Below are positions 7,567 through 19,636 of a stretch of DNA of 38,226 nt, in pieces. The DNA is from Myxococcus xanthus. GTDB taxonomy: Bacteria; Myxococcota; Myxococcia; Myxococcales; Myxococcaceae. The stretch lies in contig NZ_JABFNS010000091.1 of the NCBI RefSeq assembly GCF_013116825.1, positions 1 to 38,226 on the forward strand, in the 5' to 3' direction. The position numbers and the translations under genes are program-made. Below the pieces are notes generated by a model that did no database searches, was not told the DNA's origin, and saw nothing but the letters and a program-made list of their open reading frames with translations. Each line of letters begins with the position of its first letter. The stretch's first letter is position 1.

Positions 7567-8379
7567 TCAGCTCACCCGGCGAGGGGGCCCGGAGAGCGCC
7601 TGGGAGGCCAGCGAGGCACCGAGCACCAGCAGCACGAGCAGCGCCCAGGCGGGCAGCACCATCCGGCCGCCGCCCTCGTAGATGAGGGCCGCGTAGCTGG
7701 TGCCCAGGTAGCGGCCCAGGGACATGGGCTCCATCCGCGCGATGCCGAAGAAGCTCACGGTGGACTCGGTGAGGATGGCGGCGGGGAGCCGCGACAGGAA
7801 CACCGCGAGCGCGAAGGGCCGAAGCGCGGGCCACAGGTGGACGCGCAGCAGGTGCAGGCCGCCCCCGCCGAGCGCCCGGGACGCGGCCACGTACTCCTGG
7901 GATTCGAGCGTCGCCAGGCGGTTGCGGAACATGCGCGCGGGCCCCGCCCAGCCCACCAGGGCCAGCGAGACGACCATCAGCCCGAAGGGGCCCAGGCCGC
8001 CACCCGCGCCCGCGTCGGAGAGCGACTGCCCCGCGAGTTGGAGCACCATCACCACCAGCACGTCCGGCAAGGCGAAGACGGCGTCCACGGCGCGCAGCAG
8101 CGTCTGCTCCACCGCGCCGCCGGACAGCCGCGCCACGGCGGCCACGGCGAGTCCGATGAACGTGGAGAGCGCGCCCGCGGCGAGCCCCACTGCGAGGGAG
8201 ACCCAGAGCCCGCCAAAGGCGAGTTCGCAGACGGTGCGGTCCGGGCGCGTGGGGTCCATGCCCAGCGGACAGGTGCTGGCCAGGGCCTCCGGGAAGAGCC
8301 GCCCCGCCACGAGGCTGAGCAGGCCCAGCCCCACGAGGAGCGCCAGGCCGACGCGGGCGCGCAGGGGAACGCGGCTCAT
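7567..8379 (-). CDS. Peptide-type ABC transporter permease (DppC/OppC-like)
   Basis: This is an inner-membrane permease subunit of an oligopeptide/dipeptide-type importer. The product has 270 residues: an N-terminal membrane anchor (GLALLVGLGLLSLVAG), a short periplasmic loop, then the BPD_transp_1 core with about five helices. The cytoplasmic coupling (EAA) loop reads ESQEYVAASRALGGGGLHLL and contacts the ATPase in this family. The start codon ATG 8379 overlaps the stop of the upstream permease by 4 nt (ATGA), so translation is coupled. The gene is the last of three (binding protein, permease, permease), and no ATPase follows. A response regulator is next at 104 nt. Confidence 0.88.
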   Translation of the reverse strand: MSRVPLRARVGLALLVGLGLLSLVAGRLFPEALASTCPLGMDPTRPDRTVCELAFGGLWVSLAVGLAAGALSTFIGLAVAAVARLSGGAVEQTLLRAVDAVFALPDVLVVMVLQLAGQSLSDAGAGGGLGPFGLMVVSLALVGWAGPARMFRNRLATLESQEYVAASRALGGGGLHLLRVHLWPALRPFALAVFLSRLPAAILTESTVSFFGIARMEPMSLGRYLGTSYAALIYEGGGRMVLPAWALLVLLVLGASLASQALSGPPRRVS

Positions 8380-9260
8380 GCCGAGGCCTCCCGCGAGCGC
8401 GGGTCCAGGGCGTAGCGCAGCACCTCCACCGCGAGGCTCACGATGACGAGCAGGGTCGCGAAGGTGGTGGTGGCGACGACGACGACGGCCACCTGCTTGT
8501 TGAGCACGGCGAGGACGTAGAGCTGGCCGAAGTACGGCAGGCCCAGGACGCGCTCCGCGGCGAAGGAACCGGCGAGCAGCGACGTGGCCACCGGCCCCAC
8601 GGCGTCCAGCATCGCGGGCCACACGTTGGGCAGGACGTGACGGCGCAACACGGCGGCGCGCGACAGGCCCTTGCCCAGCGCGGTGCGCACGTAGTCGCGC
8701 GACAACTCCGCCTCCAGCGAGTCGCCCACGAGCGTGCCCAGGAAGATGCCGGGCCAGATGGACGTCACCAGCGCCGCGCACAGCTCCGGCAGCAGGTGAC
8801 CACGCTCCACCACGCCGGGCGCGAGCAGCAGCGCGGGGATGAAGACGGGCGTGCCGAACGCCACGGCGGGCACCACGTCACCGAGCGCGGCCCACCGGCC
8901 CTTCCTCCACCGGGTCCGAAGCAAGGCAAAGCCCAGGGCCCACGTCAGCGCGAGTGGCAGCGCCATCAAGCCCACGCTCACGCTGCCAGACAGCTTCGTC
9001 AGCAGCTCATCGCCGGTGATGCCCTGGGCGCTCGTGCCCAGACGCTCGCCGCGAAAGAGCTTCTCCCACGGGCGCAGGAAGCCCAGCGGCTCGCCGATGC
9101 CCAAGTCCCTCCGGTACGAGGCCGCGAGCTCACGCGACACCTGCCGCTTCGCGTCCGTCTCCGTGGTCAGCGGAAGCGAGGCCATGAGGAAGTACGACGC
9201 CACGGCCACGACAGGCACCAGGACGACCTGCCGCAACAGGCGCTGGGCGATGGCCCTCAC
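8376..9260 (-). CDS. Peptide-type ABC transporter permease (DppB/OppB-like)
   Basis: The product has 294 residues. A first membrane helix (VVLVPVVAVASYFLM) and a periplasmic loop with the family-typical LGIGEPLGFLRPWEKLFRGE segment are followed by about five further helices. The coupling loop is SRDYVRTALGKGLSRAAVL, with the conserved Ala-x-Gly arrangement. It pairs with the DppC-like permease to form the membrane channel. The GTG start at 9260 overlaps the stop codon of the binding-protein gene by 4 nt. Most DppB proteins are slightly longer (about 310-340 residues), and the first periplasmic part looks shortened here. Confidence 0.87.
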   Translation of the reverse strand: MRAIAQRLLRQVVLVPVVAVASYFLMASLPLTTETDAKRQVSRELAASYRRDLGIGEPLGFLRPWEKLFRGERLGTSAQGITGDELLTKLSGSVSVGLMALPLALTWALGFALLRTRWRKGRWAALGDVVPAVAFGTPVFIPALLLAPGVVERGHLLPELCAALVTSIWPGIFLGTLVGDSLEAELSRDYVRTALGKGLSRAAVLRRHVLPNVWPAMLDAVGPVATSLLAGSFAAERVLGLPYFGQLYVLAVLNKQVAVVVVATTTFATLLVIVSLAVEVLRYALDPRSREASA

Positions 9261-10951
9261 GGCGGCTCCTCCGCCCGGGGCGCATCCGACGCCGCCCCCA
9301 AGCGAAGCGCGCGCAGCGCCAGGAAGTTGAAGGGGTCCACGTCCAGCCCGCGAAGCCGCGAGCGCGCGCGGTAATAACGGTCCGGGTGGTACAGGGGCGC
9401 AATCACGGCCTGTTCCCCCACGAGCACCTCCTGCGCCTGGACATAGGACGCTTGGGCAGTCGCCTCATCCGGCGCGCTGTCCCCCGCCTCCAGCAGCCGC
9501 TCGAAGCGCGCCAGGGGCTCGCCGCCCGCCTGCGTCTCCCACCCCGTCTGGTGATTGCCCTCACGCTCGAACAGCGTGAAGAACGTATTCGGGTGCGCGT
9601 AATCCGCCCCCAGGCGCCTCAGGTACAAGTCGTACGTGCGAGGCCCCTGCGCGGAGCGCCGGGCGATCTCCGCCGAGAAATCCGAGCGCGCCTCCAGCAC
9701 CACCCGCACCCCCACGCGCGCGAGCTGCGCGGCCACCCGCTCCGCGATGGCCACCTCGGGAACGAATCCATCCCCCGACCGGTAGACGAGCCGCAACGGC
9801 CGCTCGACACCCGCCAGCTCCGCCCGGGCCTGCTCCGGCGCGTAGCGCGGCAGCCGCGCGGCCTGCTCCGGCGTCGCAGCGCCCGGCAGCTCCGGCGGCA
9901 GCAACACATGAGACGGCCGCGCCGCGGGCAGCAGCCCCGCCAGCAGCGCCTCGCGGTCCAGCGCCCGGGACAGCGCGCGCCGCACCTCGGGCCTGTCCAG
10001 CGGCGCCTTCTCCGTGTTGAAGGCCAGGAAGTACGTGGACAGCAACGGCTCGCGGCGCAAGTCGTCCGGCCGGTGGATGCGCAGCGCCGCGGCGCTGTCC
10101 ACGAAGACGAAGTCCACCCGCTCCCGCTCGTACAGCGCCGGGCCGATTTCCGACTTCATCAGCGTGATGACCGGAACGGGCGTCTCCCCTTCTGCCATCG
10201 GCGGCGGAAAGGCCGACGCCGGGTTGTGGACCAGCCGCACCCGCTCCCCCGCGCGGTCCCACCGCTCGACGCGGTAGGGCCCCAGCGCCAGAGGCCGGCC
10301 ATCGCGCGGACGGTCAAAGTAGTCCCGGACGTCCTCGTCCGACTTCCCCTCCAGGTCCGCCGAGGGCGCCGGATAGAACAGGTACACATTGGCCACGCGC
10401 GCCAGGAAGTAGCTGCGCGGCCGAGCCAGCGTCACCCGAAGCGTGTGCGAGTCCACGGCCTCCACGCCCACGCGCTCCAACGCGGCGCGAACCTCGGCCT
10501 CCGGCGCGCCTCGCTCCTGGAGCGCCAGCGCCTCGGAGGCCCCTTCCAGGTCCGCCATCTCCCCGCGCTCGCGGCCTTGCAGCGCGCGCCGCCAGCCCAC
10601 GACGAAGTCACGCGCCACCAGCGGCGCGCCATTCGACCAGCGAACGTCCCGCCGCAGGTGGAACGTGTAGACGTCCCGCCCCTGCCCGTCCGTGACGCGC
10701 TCCCACCGCTCGGCCAGCCCCGGCTCCACGCCGTGGTCCGGCCCCAACTGCGTGAGCCCACGCTGGGTGGCCAGCATCACCGGGTAGTTCGCCCAGCTGT
10801 CCGGGTCCGAGTGACTCCAATCCAGCGTCGTGGGCATGGCCGGCACCACCACCTTCACGCCGGGCTCCGGCTGGAAGCCGCACGGTCCACACGACGCGGC
10901 CCACACGGCCAGCAGGTACCACCACCACCGGAGTCGAGCGCGCGGAGCCAC
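9257..10951 (-). CDS. Peptide-binding lipoprotein (SBP family 5, DppA/OppA-like)
   Basis: The product is about 564 residues. A basic, Trp-rich N-terminus leads to a hydrophobic stretch ending in WAASC, a lipobox with lipidated Cys near residue 21, so a membrane-anchored periplasmic receptor is expected. The SBP_bac_5 domain follows: PTTLDWSHSDPDSW, the landmark VYTFHLRRDVRWSNGAPLVA, then LGPYRVERWD, FLAFNTEKAPLDRPEVRRAL and GADYAHPNTFF. The ligand cannot be read from sequence; the family binds oligopeptides, dipeptides, nickel or murein peptides. GTG 10951 is preferred (AGAAGGGG 5 nt upstream); TTG 10954 is one codon earlier. It is the first gene of the three-gene operon and lies 141 nt after lonV, behind the lonV terminator. 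Confidence 0.9.
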   Translation of the reverse strand: MAPRARLRWWWYLLAVWAASCGPCGFQPEPGVKVVVPAMPTTLDWSHSDPDSWANYPVMLATQRGLTQLGPDHGVEPGLAERWERVTDGQGRDVYTFHLRRDVRWSNGAPLVARDFVVGWRRALQGRERGEMADLEGASEALALQERGAPEAEVRAALERVGVEAVDSHTLRVTLARPRSYFLARVANVYLFYPAPSADLEGKSDEDVRDYFDRPRDGRPLALGPYRVERWDRAGERVRLVHNPASAFPPPMAEGETPVPVITLMKSEIGPALYERERVDFVFVDSAAALRIHRPDDLRREPLLSTYFLAFNTEKAPLDRPEVRRALSRALDREALLAGLLPAARPSHVLLPPELPGAATPEQAARLPRYAPEQARAELAGVERPLRLVYRSGDGFVPEVAIAERVAAQLARVGVRVVLEARSDFSAEIARRSAQGPRTYDLYLRRLGADYAHPNTFFTLFEREGNHQTGWETQAGGEPLARFERLLEAGDSAPDEATAQASYVQAQEVLVGEQAVIAPLYHPDRYYRARSRLRGLDVDPFNFLALRALRLGAASDAPRAEEPP

Positions 10952-10983
10952 CAAGGCCCCTTCTACCCCGAAGGTCCAGGCGC

Positions 10984-11038
10984 CAGAAAAGGAGAAGCCA
11001 GGAACCCGGCGACCTTGGTCGTCCGGCGTCCTGGCTTC
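10984..11038 (-). terminator. Rho-independent terminator of lonV
   Basis: A 10-bp perfect stem (10994-11003 with 11029-11038, GAAGCCAGGA/TCCTGGCTTC) encloses a second smaller GC-rich stem. On the minus strand it is followed by TCCTTTTCTGG. It lies 55 nt past the lonV stop and upstream of the peptide-binding protein gene, so it separates the two transcripts. Confidence 0.75.
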
Positions 11039-11092
11039 CCTTCAGCTCGGCCCGGCAGGCGCGGCGGCCCACCGGGTGCTGTCTGTCTTACG

Positions 11093-13549
<2,457 letters not shown>

Positions 13550-13663
13550 GTATCCGCCACCTGCGGGCCCTCGGAGTTGCAGGCCCCTAGAAGAGTTGCC
13601 CGTCTGCTCGCTCGCCGAGCATTCGTACGGGATGCAGCAGTTCTATAACACGGCGTTTCGCGG

Positions 13664-13696
13664 CGCCGTTCCCCGGCTCAAGATTGGGGAACGGCG
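13664..13696. terminator. Strong inverted repeat between the prolyl endopeptidase gene and lonV
   Basis: An 11-bp perfect stem (CGCCGTTCCCC at 13664-13674 with GGGGAACGGCG at 13686-13696) with an 11-nt loop lies 52 nt past the endopeptidase stop and about 115 nt upstream of the lonV start. It is probably the endopeptidase terminator, although only an imperfect T-run follows. Because TTATAG lies just downstream (around 13643-13648 on the minus strand), the hairpin also lies where a lonV promoter regulator could bind. Confidence 0.55.
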
Positions 13697-13747
13697 TCGT
13701 GCCATCAAGGGAACACCCGAAGCTCCCTCGGGCGTCCGCTTGGGGTG

Positions 13748-15940
13748 TCAGCGGCCCTGCGCCGCCACCCCACCCTGTGCCCCCTGGACCTCCAGGGCGT
13801 GGAACAGGAACGAGTACAGGTCCACGCTGGACTCAATGGCCTTGGCCACCTGATCCGCGCCACCGTGGCCCGCGTTGGCCTCGATGCGCAACAGCGCCGT
13901 CGCCGGGTTTCCGGGCGAGTTCTGCACCGCCGCCACGAACTTGCGGGCGTGCATGGGGTCCACCCGGTCGTCGTGGTCCGCCGCCATCATCAGCAGCGCC
14001 GGGTAGCGAACGCCCGGCCGCACGTGGTGGTAGGGCGAGTAGGCGTGCAGCGTCTTGAAGTCCTCGGGCTTCTCCGCCGTGCCGTACTCCGGAATCCAGG
14101 TCCGGCCGCTGCCGAAGAGGTGGTAGCGCACCATGTCCAGCAGGGGCACCGCGCACACCACCGCGCCGTACAGCTCCGGCCGCTGCGTCATGGCCGCGCC
14201 CACCAGCAGGCCGCCGTTGCTGCCGCCGTAGATGGCCAGCCGCTTGGGCTGCGTGTACTTCTGCTGGACCAGGTACTCGGCCGCCGCGTGGAAGTCGTCG
14301 AAGACGTTCTGCTTCTTGTCCAGGCGGCCGGCGTCGTGCCAGGCCTTGCCGTACTCGCCGCCGCCGCGCAGGTTGGCCACCGCGTACACGCCGCCCGCGT
14401 CCAGCCAAGGCAGGATGCTCGAGCGGAAGTTGGCCTCCATGTTCACGTTGAAGCCGCCGTAGCCGTAGAGCAGCGTGGGCGCGTTGCCGTCACGCTTCAG
14501 GTCCTTGCGATGCACCACGAACATGGGCACCTTCGTCCCGTCCTTGGACGCGTAGAAGACCTGCTCGACCTGGTACTGCTCCGGGTTCATGGGCACGTCC
14601 ACCTTGGCCCAGAGCTCCGACTTCCCGGTGCTGACGGACGTCTTGTAGATTTGACGGGGCGTGGTGAAGGACGTGAAGACGTAGTAGGCGTCATCCAGGT
14701 CCTCCAGGCCCATCAGGTTGGACGCCGCGCCCACGCCCGGCAGTTGCACCGTGCGCACCAGCTTGCCCTTCAGCGTGGCCACGCGCACCTCGGACGTCGC
14801 GTCCTTGAGGTACTCCAGCGACAGGTGCCCGCCGACGATGCTGGCGGACAGCAGGGACGCGGACGGGTCCTCGGGGACAATCTCCTTCCACGACGCGCGG
14901 GCCGGCTTCGCCGGATCCACCTCGAAGACGCGCTGGCGCGGGGCGCCCTCGTCGGTGAGGACGTAGAAGCGGTCCTTCCAGGCGTGCACCTCGTACTTGG
15001 CGCCCGCGCCCTTCACCAGCAGGCGGAAGTCCTTCTCACCCGGCCGCTTCCAGTAGACGTCGTTCTCGCTCCAGCCGCGGAGGATGTAGACGAACAGGTA
15101 CTTGCCGTCGCGGCTCAAGTCGCTCTGGAGGAACGTCGTCGGGTCGCCGGTGCGCTCGTGCACCACGGGGTCCTTCGACGGCTCCGTGCCCAGCGTGTGG
15201 TAGCGGATGGTGGTGTAGCCGGGGCGCTCGTCCACCTTGATGGACGGGTCCGTGGGCAGCCACTCGTAATAGAAACCCTTGCTGTCGGGCGTCCACTTGG
15301 GCGTGGCGTACTTGCCGCCCTCGATGACGTCGACCTTGGACCACTCGCCGGAGTCCACGTCGATGACGTGCAGCACCGCCTCATCCGCGGCGTTGGGCTT
15401 CTGGGCGAAGGCCACCTTCTTGCCGTCCCAGGACGCGGCCCACGTCCCCAGGGACACGGTGCCGTCCTTGCTCCAGCCGTTCGGATCCAACAGCACCTTC
15501 TCCTGGCCGCTCTCCCCCTGGCGCCAGTAGAGGATGGCCTTCTCCTTGTCCTTGTGGGTGCGGACGTAGAAGAAGCGCCCGTTGCGACGCGACGGGGTGG
15601 AGACGGAGTCGGTGTAGAACAGCTCCTTGAAGCGCGCGGCCAGGGCCTCACGGCCGGGGAACTTCGCCAGCGCTTCGCGGGCGTGCGCGTTCTGCGCCGT
15701 CATCCACGTCTGGACCTCGGGGGCCTTCTCGTCCTCGAGCCAACGGTACGGGTCCGCCACCTGGACGCCGTGCAACGTGTCGACAACCTGCTCCGCCCGG
15801 GTCGCCGGGTAGGACATGCGGGGAGACTCCTCAGGAACGGGGGCCGCGGAGGCTGCCGCGGGCAGCTCATCACGCGCGGCCTCCTTCTGGGAGGCACACG
15901 CCGCGAGCGACATCAGGGCGGGAACGAGCAGCTTTCTCAT
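13748..15940 (-). CDS. Prolyl oligopeptidase (prolyl endopeptidase, S9A) with lipoprotein-type signal
   Basis: The enzyme cleaves short peptides after proline. Residues 42-730 (starting MSYPATRAEQ) match, from memory, the M. xanthus prolyl endopeptidase whose crystal structure is known. An N-terminal segment precedes the seven-bladed beta-propeller (about 110-450), which gates the alpha/beta-hydrolase domain. The catalytic triad is Ser574 (GGSNGG), Asp657 or 658 (DHDDRV) and His692 (NAGHGG). From ATG 15940 the protein also carries a 41-residue leader: MRKLLVPALMSLAAC with a good lipobox (Cys15), then an Ala/Pro/Glu linker. This predicts an exported lipoprotein. The upstream start has a weak ribosome-binding site, while the internal Met42 (15817) has GAGGAG 9 nt before it, so two forms are possible. 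The gene is between clpX and lonV on the same strand, with hairpins on both sides, so it is probably its own transcript. Confidence 0.93.
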   Translation of the reverse strand: MRKLLVPALMSLAACASQKEAARDELPAAASAAPVPEESPRMSYPATRAEQVVDTLHGVQVADPYRWLEDEKAPEVQTWMTAQNAHAREALAKFPGREALAARFKELFYTDSVSTPSRRNGRFFYVRTHKDKEKAILYWRQGESGQEKVLLDPNGWSKDGTVSLGTWAASWDGKKVAFAQKPNAADEAVLHVIDVDSGEWSKVDVIEGGKYATPKWTPDSKGFYYEWLPTDPSIKVDERPGYTTIRYHTLGTEPSKDPVVHERTGDPTTFLQSDLSRDGKYLFVYILRGWSENDVYWKRPGEKDFRLLVKGAGAKYEVHAWKDRFYVLTDEGAPRQRVFEVDPAKPARASWKEIVPEDPSASLLSASIVGGHLSLEYLKDATSEVRVATLKGKLVRTVQLPGVGAASNLMGLEDLDDAYYVFTSFTTPRQIYKTSVSTGKSELWAKVDVPMNPEQYQVEQVFYASKDGTKVPMFVVHRKDLKRDGNAPTLLYGYGGFNVNMEANFRSSILPWLDAGGVYAVANLRGGGEYGKAWHDAGRLDKKQNVFDDFHAAAEYLVQQKYTQPKRLAIYGGSNGGLLVGAAMTQRPELYGAVVCAVPLLDMVRYHLFGSGRTWIPEYGTAEKPEDFKTLHAYSPYHHVRPGVRYPALLMMAADHDDRVDPMHARKFVAAVQNSPGNPATALLRIEANAGHGGADQVAKAIESSVDLYSFLFHALEVQGAQGGVAAQGR

Positions 15941-16086
15941 GGGCCCAGCACATACAGAAAGGCCCCCGGCCGTCCCACAAAAAGTGTGGCGGGGCCAACG
16001 CAAGCCCGGCCCCTCCCCTGACGAAAGAGGCGCGCCCGGACCACACCAGGTGGTTCCGTGACGCGCCCCGTCAACCAGACAACACC

Positions 16087-16105
16087 GGGCCCCCGGCAGG
16101 GGCCC
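16087..16105 (-). terminator. Hairpin downstream of clpX
   Basis: A 7-bp GC stem (GGGCCCC at 16087-16093 with GGGGCCC at 16099-16105) lies 5 nt past the clpX stop and is followed on the minus strand by GGTGTTGTCTGGTTG, a weak T-rich run. It is a likely terminator for clpX. Confidence 0.55.
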
Positions 16106-16110
16106 AGGCG

Positions 16111-17394
<1,284 letters not shown>

Positions 17395-17529
17395 TTCGTC
17401 CCTCGCTGCGCCTGAAAGGCCCCCGCCCCCGAACTCCACCCCGTTCCTGGCTCGGACCAATCTAGTCAGCCCCCGTCCGGAACGTCCACGCGCCTTCCGG
17501 GTACTTAACAGGACCTGTGCCGTGACGCA

Positions 17530-17577
17530 GAAAGCAGAAAGCCGGAGTCGCGGGGGCGCATTCCCGCGGCTCCGGCT
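17530..17577 (-). terminator. Rho-independent terminator after tig-clpP
   Basis: A long stem begins with AGCCGGAG (17540-17547) pairing with CTCCGGCT (17570-17577) and continues inward with CGCGGG/CCCGCG. On the minus strand it runs into TTTCTGCTTTCTGC. It lies 34 nt past the clpP stop and separates tig-clpP from clpX. Confidence 0.75.
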
Positions 17578-17610
17578 GCCAGCCGAGGCGCCGAGGCCCC
17601 GGCAATCCGC

Positions 17611-18231
17611 CTACTTCTTCTCTTCCTTGCCCAGTCCCACGACCTTCCGGGGATTCTGGATCTCATCGATGATGCCGTAGGCCTTCGCCTCGGACGCGCC
17701 CATGAAGTAGTCGCGGTCCGTGTCCTTCTCGACACGCTCGATGGACTGTCCGGTGTGCTTGACGATGAGCTCGTTGAGCTTCGCCTTCATCCGGAGGATT
17801 TCCTTCGCCTGGATTTCAATGTCCGTTGCCTGACCGCGCACACCACCCAACGGCTGGTGAATCATGATGCGGCTGGACGGCAGGGCGTAACGCTTGCCCT
17901 TGGCACCCGCGAGCAGGAGGACGGCCCCCATGGAGGCCGCCTGCCCGACGCAGATGGTGGACACCGGACACTTCACGTACTGCATGGTGTCGTAGATGGC
18001 GAGGCCCGCCGTCACCGAGCCACCCGGCGAGTTGATGTAGAGGTTGATGTCCTTGTCCGGGTCTTCCGACTCCAGGAACAGCAGCTGGGCGACGATGACG
18101 TTCGCCACGTCATCGTCGATCTCCGTGCCCAGCATCACGATGCGGTCCTTCAGGAGCCGGCTGTAGATGTCGTACGAGCGCTCACCCCGGTGGGTCTGCT
18201 CGATGACGTAGGGAACGGGCATGAAGGGCAT
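17611..18231 (-). CDS. clpP: ClpP, proteolytic subunit of Clp protease
   Basis: ClpP forms the double-heptameric serine peptidase chamber used by ClpX and other Clp ATPases. The protein has 206 residues, including a short propeptide-like start. The catalytic triad is Ser100 (GQAASMGA), His125 (RIMIHQPLGG) and Asp174 (TDRDYFM). The oxyanion segment NSPGGSVTAGLAIYDTM and the C-terminal GIIDEI are also present. ATG 18231 is preferred (GAGG 5 nt upstream); ATG 18222 is three codons later. It begins 21 nt after tig, so the two form an operon, and it ends in a strong terminator. Confidence 0.97.
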   Translation of the reverse strand: MPFMPVPYVIEQTHRGERSYDIYSRLLKDRIVMLGTEIDDDVANVIVAQLLFLESEDPDKDINLYINSPGGSVTAGLAIYDTMQYVKCPVSTICVGQAASMGAVLLLAGAKGKRYALPSSRIMIHQPLGGVRGQATDIEIQAKEILRMKAKLNELIVKHTGQSIERVEKDTDRDYFMGASEAKAYGIIDEIQNPRKVVGLGKEEKK

Positions 18232-18252
18232 GTCGACCTCGGTGAGGGAACC

Positions 18253-19530
18253 TTACGAATACTTCGCCCGGCTCCTCAGGAATTCAATCGTCTTTTCCTC
18301 CCGGAGTCGGAGAGACAACCCGAGCCGCTCGTCGGCGCCCTTGAAGTACTTCTGCACCACGGCGACCGGCTGGCCCGCCTCGTTGGCGAGCTGCTCGATG
18401 CGGGCGTCCACGTCCGCGTCGGAGGCCTGGATGCCCTCCTTCTGAGCGATGGACTCGAAGAGCAGCGTGCCCTTCACTTCCTGGAGGGCCTTCTCGCGCA
18501 TGTCCTCGCGCAGCCGGTTGAAGTCCAGGTTCAACTGGCGGGGGTCCACACCGGAGCGCTGGAGCTGCTGCAGCGCGCCGCGCAGCATGGAGTCCATGGC
18601 CCGCTCCACCATGGCGCGGGGCACGTCGAAGGTGTTGCGCTCCAGCAGCGCCTTCATCAGCGCCTCGCGCTCCTCACCCTCCACCTGGGACTTGCGCGCC
18701 TTCTCCATGTCCTCACGGAGCTTGGTGCGCAGCTCGTCCATGGACTGGGCGACGCCCGTCTGCTTGGCGAAGTCGTCGTTCAGCTCGGGGACGATTTCCT
18801 TCTGCACGCCCTTGAGCGTGAGGTGGAAGCGCGCCGTCTTTCCGCGCACCTCTTCCACGCGGTACTCCTGCGGGAAGGCGTAGTCGATGTCCTTGGACTC
18901 GCCGACCTTCACGCCCTCCAGCGCGGCAATCTTGGACTCCACCAGCTCACCGGGCTGCACCTGCACGGTGATGCCCTCCGCCTTGCTGCCCGTGAACGGC
19001 TGGCCATCCACGGTGGCGTCGAAGTCCACGGTGGCGTAGTCGCCGGAGGCTGCGGTGTCGCGGTCGGTGACGGGCTCCAGGCGGGCCATCGACTGGCGCA
19101 TGCGCTCCAGCTGCTCGTTCACCTGCTCGTCGGTGACGGCGGTGTCGGACTTCGTCAGCGGCAGCTCGACGTAGTCCTTGGCCTCCACCTTGGGCTTCAC
19201 CTCGACGCGAGCCTCGAAGGTGAACGGGGTGTTGGGCTTGAGGCCGGAGTTGGTCACCTGCGGCGTGGCGACGACCTCCACCTTGTGCTCGCGGATGGCC
19301 TCCACGTACGCGCTCTGCACCACGCGCTGGATGACCTCGTCCTCCACCTGGTCACGGAAGCGCTGCTCCAGGATGCGACGAGGCACCTTGCCCTGACGGA
19401 ACCCCGGCAGCCGCACCTGGCGGCCCAGGTTGGAGTACGCGCGGGAAAGCTCCTCCGCCACGCGGGCATTGTCGACCTCGATGGAGAGCTTCTTCTCAGT
19501 GGGAGAAAGCTCTTCGACCTGGACCTTCAT
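18253..19530 (-). CDS. tig: Trigger factor
   Basis: Trigger factor is the ribosome-bound chaperone that meets nascent chains at the exit tunnel and has peptidyl-prolyl isomerase activity. The 425-residue product has the N-terminal ribosome-docking domain with the signature GFRQGK at 43-48, an FKBP-type PPIase domain in the middle (about 145-240, GDYATVDFDATVDGQPF), and the helical C-terminal chaperone arms rich in Arg/Glu. Its length is normal for the family. ATG 19530 has GAGG 5 nt upstream, and homology starts with its first residues (MKVQVEELSP). It is the first gene of tig-clpP and lies 106 nt after tRNA-Leu on the same strand, an order (tRNA-tig-clpP-clpX-lon) common in proteobacteria. 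Confidence 0.96.
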   Translation of the reverse strand: MKVQVEELSPTEKKLSIEVDNARVAEELSRAYSNLGRQVRLPGFRQGKVPRRILEQRFRDQVEDEVIQRVVQSAYVEAIREHKVEVVATPQVTNSGLKPNTPFTFEARVEVKPKVEAKDYVELPLTKSDTAVTDEQVNEQLERMRQSMARLEPVTDRDTAASGDYATVDFDATVDGQPFTGSKAEGITVQVQPGELVESKIAALEGVKVGESKDIDYAFPQEYRVEEVRGKTARFHLTLKGVQKEIVPELNDDFAKQTGVAQSMDELRTKLREDMEKARKSQVEGEEREALMKALLERNTFDVPRAMVERAMDSMLRGALQQLQRSGVDPRQLNLDFNRLREDMREKALQEVKGTLLFESIAQKEGIQASDADVDARIEQLANEAGQPVAVVQKYFKGADERLGLSLRLREEKTIEFLRSRAKYS

Positions 19531-19600
19531 GCGGGCCTCGCTCGCCACCGCCGCCAGACAATCAGTCGTTTCGGGCGGTGCCGGAAAAGTGGGACGTGCG

Positions 19601-19629
19601 CCTTTAGGGGATAGGCACGAACGGGTCAA
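19601..19629 (-). promoter_or_regulatory. Possible sigma-70 type promoter of tig
   Basis: On the minus strand TTGACC (19629-19624) is followed after 17 nt by TAAAGG (19606-19601), about 70 nt upstream of the tig start and just after the tRNA-Leu gene. The -35 element is good and the -10 element is weak. Confidence 0.4.
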
Positions 19630-19636
19630 CGCGAAA

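Noticed and set aside
13745..16021. A plus-strand open frame of 758 codons
   Set aside because: It mirrors the prolyl endopeptidase gene on the other strand; the translation is His/Arg/Leu/Val-rich without motifs.
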